The notes under the pieces were generated by a model. The model was not told the DNA's origin and searched no databases. It saw nothing but the letters and a program-made list of their open reading frames with translations. 35,841 nucleotides of DNA, from positions 45,858 to 81,698 of the forward strand of contig JAHENF010000013.1 of the NCBI GenBank assembly GCA_024643255.1, in the 5' to 3' direction. Positions 32,975 to 35,841 of this stretch are shown piece by piece; the first letter of the stretch is position 1, and the number at the start of each line of letters is the position of its first letter. Source of the stretch: Ilumatobacteraceae bacterium. Its GTDB lineage: Bacteria > Actinomycetota > Acidimicrobiia > Acidimicrobiales > Ilumatobacteraceae. The position numbers and the translations under genes are program-made.

Positions 32975-33985
32975 GTGCGGATCGACGACTTCGACTACGA
33001 GCTCCCCGACGAGCGGATCGCCCAGACACCGATCGAACCGCGCGACGCGGCCCGTCTGCTCGTCGATCGGGGGTCGGCGGCGCCGGAGCACCGCCACGTC
33101 CACGAACTGCCTGACCTGTTGCGCGAAGGCGACCTGCTCGTGCTCAACGAGACGCGGGTCATTCCGGCGCGGCTCAGGTTGCATCGTGCGACCGGGGGGT
33201 CCGCAGAGGTGCTGCTGCTCGAGCCGTGGGACGCCGATCGGCGCACCTGGGACGCGCTGGTGCGCCCCGGTGGGAAGTTGCGAGTCGGCGAGTTGCTGTA
33301 TGCCGGGGACACCGCCGTCGTCCGCGTCGGCGAGCGCACGCCGGCGGGTGACACGTTCTGGGTCGAACTGGTCGGCGACGACGATCCCGTCGTGCTCCTC
33401 GATCGTCACGGCGAGATGCCGCTGCCGCCGTACATCGGCGAGCGGCTGACCGATCCCGACCGATATCAGACCGTGTTCGCCCGTGAACCGGGATCGGCCG
33501 CCGCACCGACCGCGGGGCTGCACTTCACCTCCGAGCTGTTCGAGCGTCTGGCCGCAGTCGGTGTCAGCTCGGCGACGGTCGAGCTGGTAGTGGGCCTCGA
33601 CACGTTTCAGCCGATCAGCACCGATGATCCGCTCCTGCATCCGATGCACACCGAGCGGTACCGGGTGCCGCCCGAGACGATGGCCGCGTGCGAGAACGCA
33701 TCCAGGGTCGTGGCCGTCGGCACCACGGCGGTGCGGGCGCTCGAATCGGCTGCCCGCTCGGGTGGGCTATCCGGGCGCACCGACCTGTTCATCCATCGCG
33801 GATTCGACTGGCAGATGGTCGACGTGATGATGACCAACTTCCACCTGCCGAAGACGACGTTGCTGATGATGATCGACGCGTTCGTCGGCCCCCGCTGGCG
33901 GGCGCTCTACGAGATGGCGCTCGCCGACGACTACCGCTTCTTGTCATTCGGCGATGCCACGCTGCTCGACCGACATCTGAGCTGA
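32975..33985 (+). CDS. queA: S-adenosylmethionine:tRNA ribosyltransferase-isomerase
   Basis: This 336-residue enzyme transfers and rearranges the ribosyl group of SAM onto preQ1-modified tRNA, forming epoxyqueuosine. Family blocks are RIDDFDYELPDERIAQ and PRDAARLL at the N-terminus, LVLNETRVIPARL, EMPLPPYI, AAPTAGLHFT, and the C-terminal MMTNFHLPKTTLLMMIDAFVG. The length fits. Queuosine synthesis would need tgt and other genes elsewhere. The preferred start is GTG 32975 by promoter spacing. It begins 38 nt after ruvB, a common location for queA and tgt near ruvAB in many bacteria. Confidence 0.97.
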   Translation: MRIDDFDYELPDERIAQTPIEPRDAARLLVDRGSAAPEHRHVHELPDLLREGDLLVLNETRVIPARLRLHRATGGSAEVLLLEPWDADRRTWDALVRPGGKLRVGELLYAGDTAVVRVGERTPAGDTFWVELVGDDDPVVLLDRHGEMPLPPYIGERLTDPDRYQTVFAREPGSAAAPTAGLHFTSELFERLAAVGVSSATVELVVGLDTFQPISTDDPLLHPMHTERYRVPPETMAACENASRVVAVGTTAVRALESAARSGGLSGRTDLFIHRGFDWQMVDVMMTNFHLPKTTLLMMIDAFVGPRWRALYEMALADDYRFLSFGDATLLDRHLS

Positions 33986-34027
33986 CTCGCCGACGGGCGG
34001 GCGACCGAAGGCAGCGGACCGAACGAT

Positions 34028-34033
34028 TACCCT
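34028..34033 (+). promoter_or_regulatory. Leaderless-type -10 element for the NTF2-like gene
   Basis: TACCCT lies 6 nt before ATG 34040. Confidence 0.5.
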
Positions 34034-34039
34034 GGGTCG

Positions 34040-34441
34040 ATGAACGACGACCAGTTCCAGGACTTCGCCCAGCGGTACACCGATGCCTGGACTTCGCACG
34101 ATCCCGACGCCGTGGCGTCGTTTTTCGAAGAGGAGGGGTCGCTGGCAGTGAACGGTGGCGAGCCGGCCGTCGGCCGAGCGGCGATTGCTGCGGTCGCGCA
34201 GGGCTTCTACGACGCGTTCCCCGACACGGTGCTGCTGATGGACCGTGCTCGTCTCGCCGGTGACCGGGGCGTCTACCTGTGGACGTACGAGGGGACGAAC
34301 ACCGGGCCGGGCGGCACCGGCAACCCGGTGCGCTTCAGCGGCTGGGAGCAGTGGACGTTCGGTGACGACGGGCTCGTCGCCGTGTCAGATGGTCGGTTCG
34401 ACACGGTCGAATACGAGCGCCAGCTCGCCGAAGGCGTCTGA
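34040..34441 (+). CDS. NTF2-like/SnoaL-type protein
   Basis: This 133-residue single-domain protein shows the NTF2/SnoaL alpha+beta layout. A first helix DFAQRYTDAWTSHDPDAVASFF leads into FEEEGSLAVNGGEPAVGRAAI, then a helix ending in FYDAFPDTVL. Beta strands follow, with GVYLWTYEGTNTGPGG and RFSGWEQWTFGDDGLVAVSDGRFD. The family ranges from polyketide cyclases and dehydratases to catalytically inert binding domains, so the function is unknown. There is no signal peptide. The gene stands alone with its own promoter-like hexamer. Confidence 0.85.
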   Translation: MNDDQFQDFAQRYTDAWTSHDPDAVASFFEEEGSLAVNGGEPAVGRAAIAAVAQGFYDAFPDTVLLMDRARLAGDRGVYLWTYEGTNTGPGGTGNPVRFSGWEQWTFGDDGLVAVSDGRFDTVEYERQLAEGV

Positions 34442-34597
34442 GCGCCTGCACCGTTGCGCCCCGGACGTTCGTTCGCCGGTCTCGGACTCACGGTCATCAG
34501 CGTCGTCGCCCCTGGTGGCCGGATAGGCGTTGACGATCGGCCGGGACATGGAGACGCGGGTCTTGTCAGCGGGCGATGAGTCGGGCAGCCTGTGTGC

Positions 34598-34978
34598 GTG
34601 ACGGAGCCGGGGGTTCGAGCTCGCGGTGGCGGGTCGGCCTGGTGGCTCGTGCTCGGGGCGGTCGGTGCTGCCTTGGCTGGGATCGTGCTCGGGCTGATCG
34701 GCCATTCCGAGGGCACCATGGGACGCGGCGGCGTGGAGTGCGGCAGTGTGTTCGCCGTCTCCGCGTATCACTCTGGGTGCCAGACGTGGCTCGATGGGAT
34801 GAGTCGAGCGGTGTTCGTGCTGCTGGGGCTCTCGACCGCATTGCTGCTCGCAGCGCTCGTCCGCGCCTGGCGTGGATCGCGAGTCGGGATGACGCTGGTC
34901 ATTCTGGTGGGGCTGGGCATTGCGGTCGTCGGGCCTCGCATCTGGCGCGAGGCGGTCTTCGTGACCTTCGGGTACTGA
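34598..34978 (+). CDS. Small three-span membrane protein
   Basis: This 126-residue protein from GTG 34598 (GTG 34592 is an in-frame alternative) has three membrane helices: WWLVLGAVGAALAGIVLGLIG, AVFVLLGLSTALLLAALV and MTLVILVGLGIAVVGPRIW. Between the first two is an extracytoplasmic loop with Cys pairs (CGSVFAVSAYHSGC) that could form a disulfide. I do not recognise a family. CAGCCT, a near -10, lies 6 nt before GTG 34598 and supports that start. The 156-bp region between the NTF2-like gene and this one shows nothing else clear. Confidence 0.68.
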   Translation: MTEPGVRARGGGSAWWLVLGAVGAALAGIVLGLIGHSEGTMGRGGVECGSVFAVSAYHSGCQTWLDGMSRAVFVLLGLSTALLLAALVRAWRGSRVGMTLVILVGLGIAVVGPRIWREAVFVTFGY

Positions 34979-35209
34979 TCACCGAATTGGGGTCGGTCCG
35001 GAAACCGGCCGCCGATCCGATCGGGTTGTCGCACGATCAACTGATTCGGGCCGTGGGCCGTGTGAAGGTGTGTATGGCGATGCTGGACGGCACACGAATG
35101 GGTTCGAACGGGGACCCTCGTTCGACGCGTTCTTTCGGGCCGAGCCACTTCCGGCAACGACACGCCCGACCCGATCGACGAACGAGCCATCGATGCCGCG
35201 GACAGGCTC

Positions 35210-35841
35210 GTGGCCAGCTTCGGAGGTCTCGATACGGAGAGCGCACTCGAGGCGGCGCGCACCGACTCCACGTCGAGGCTCGGCGTACGCCGGCCTTCCG
35301 AACGGTCGCGTTGGATGGCTATCGCGGCAGCCGCAGCGCTGGTGATCGGTGGCACCGTCGCGCTTGCCGCGAACGTTGCGACAAGGTCGCCGAACACCGA
35401 CGCCCCGGCGCCATCGTTGGCTCCGACGTCTGTGCCCGAGACGACTGTCGAGACGACCACGCCCGTCGAGACGACGATGCCGAATGTGACCGATCCACCG
35501 GCCACGACCGCGCCGGCCGAGGGGCCGCCAGGGGTTGCATCCGTCAGCTACCTGGCTCCTCCACCGGTTCTCCCGATTCGCTCGCTGGGCACGGTGTCCG
35601 TGCCGGCGGTCGGTGACGGGTCGTTCGAAGTTGCGATCGGCGATCTGGGTGTCGCCGTCAGCCACGGGAAGTACGGCCGCGGCGATCAACCGATCCAGAT
35701 CGATGTCGTCGACTTCGCCGGCGGGGTCCGCACGATCCCGAACCTCGAGCATGGCGGGCTGCTGGCGTACGGGCCCGGGGACGTTGCGTATCTGCAGTGG
35801 CAGGGCGCCGGCGTCCAGGAGTTCGCCGTCGTCGCCGTCGC
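35210..35841 (+). CDS. Membrane-anchored protein with Thr/Pro-rich linker, truncated at window end
   Basis: A frame open from 35066 to the end of the window encodes an acidic cytoplasmic segment and then one membrane helix (WMAIAAAAALVIGGTVALAA, about nt 35312-35371). A Thr/Pro/Glu linker with repeated ETTVETTT-type motifs and a beta-rich extracytoplasmic domain follow, the topology of many anti-sigma-like or secreted-sensor proteins. The first conventional start in frame is GTG 35210, but coding-like sequence (DTPDPIDERAIDAADRL) continues upstream to about 35150 with no ATG, GTG or TTG. Another frame from GTG 35070 encodes PSFDAFFRAE, so a frameshift near 35140-35160 is possible. The function is unknown. 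The 89-bp stretch 34979-35067 shows no clear gene. Confidence 0.6.
   Translation, partial: MASFGGLDTESALEAARTDSTSRLGVRRPSERSRWMAIAAAAALVIGGTVALAANVATRSPNTDAPAPSLAPTSVPETTVETTTPVETTMPNVTDPPATTAPAEGPPGVASVSYLAPPPVLPIRSLGTVSVPAVGDGSFEVAIGDLGVAVSHGKYGRGDQPIQIDVVDFAGGVRTIPNLEHGGLLAYGPGDVAYLQWQGAGVQEFAVVAV

Overview
This window looks like chromosome from a G+C-rich actinobacterium. The best guess is a deep-branching class such as Acidimicrobiia (Ilumatobacter-like), but that taxon is an inference. The supporting genes are the bacterial proteasome activator Bpa, the mycothiol ligase MshC, an F420-type NADP oxidoreductase, an InhA-like enoyl reductase, and a phosphatidylinositol-mannoside (PIM) locus. 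No tRNA, rRNA, CRISPR array, insertion sequence, prophage or attachment site was seen. Almost all the DNA is densely packed housekeeping sequence.

Layout. 1-2153: the 3' part of a cysteine-free DksA/TraR-like gene with a Lys/Ala-rich repeat tail, then lspA and rluD. 2154-2330: a duplicated 75-bp intergenic element. 2331-4464: an Rrf2 regulator (minus strand), a phosphodiesterase/phosphatase and the proteasome activator bpa. 4465-4682: a strong hairpin upstream of dnaE. 4683-9573: dnaE, an unknown gene and a nitroreductase. 9551-13555: a DUF255 thioredoxin-fold protein, a DUF6886 protein, a GrpB-family protein and fabI/inhA. 13625-16334: F420-type oxidoreductase, mshC and an acyltransferase. 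16389-25336: thrS, a HIT protein, a small membrane protein, pgsA-like, patA-like and pimA, interrupted by a DUF3303-like gene and a GGDEF-EAL protein. 25365-27935: lemA, htpX and a DUF3048 lipoprotein. 27979-33985: pdxS, pdxT, yebC, a peroxiredoxin, ruvC, ruvA, ruvB and queA. 34040 to the end: an NTF2-like protein, a small membrane protein and a 3'-truncated membrane-anchored protein whose 5' end is doubtful.

How the genes work together. The stretch from thrS to ruvB follows the order I recall for Mycobacterium tuberculosis Rv2614c to Rv2592c. It joins inositol-phospholipid synthesis (PgsA-like), mannosylation (PimA) and acylation (PatA) with vitamin B6 synthesis (PdxS/PdxT) and Holliday-junction processing (RuvABC). 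LspA near the start would process lipoproteins such as the DUF3048 protein. Redox functions recur (mycothiol, F420, peroxiredoxin, nitroreductase, Rrf2).

The most striking non-coding signal is promoter architecture. At least 13 genes carry a TANNNT hexamer 6-9 nt before the start codon, as expected for leaderless transcription. In three of them the upstream gene's TAG stop codon forms the first half of the hexamer. I did not find a convincing new defence or mobile system. The candidates worth following are the zinc-less DksA with its histone-like tail, the duplicated intergenic element, the c-di-GMP protein inside the PIM locus, and the stop-codon/promoter overlaps.
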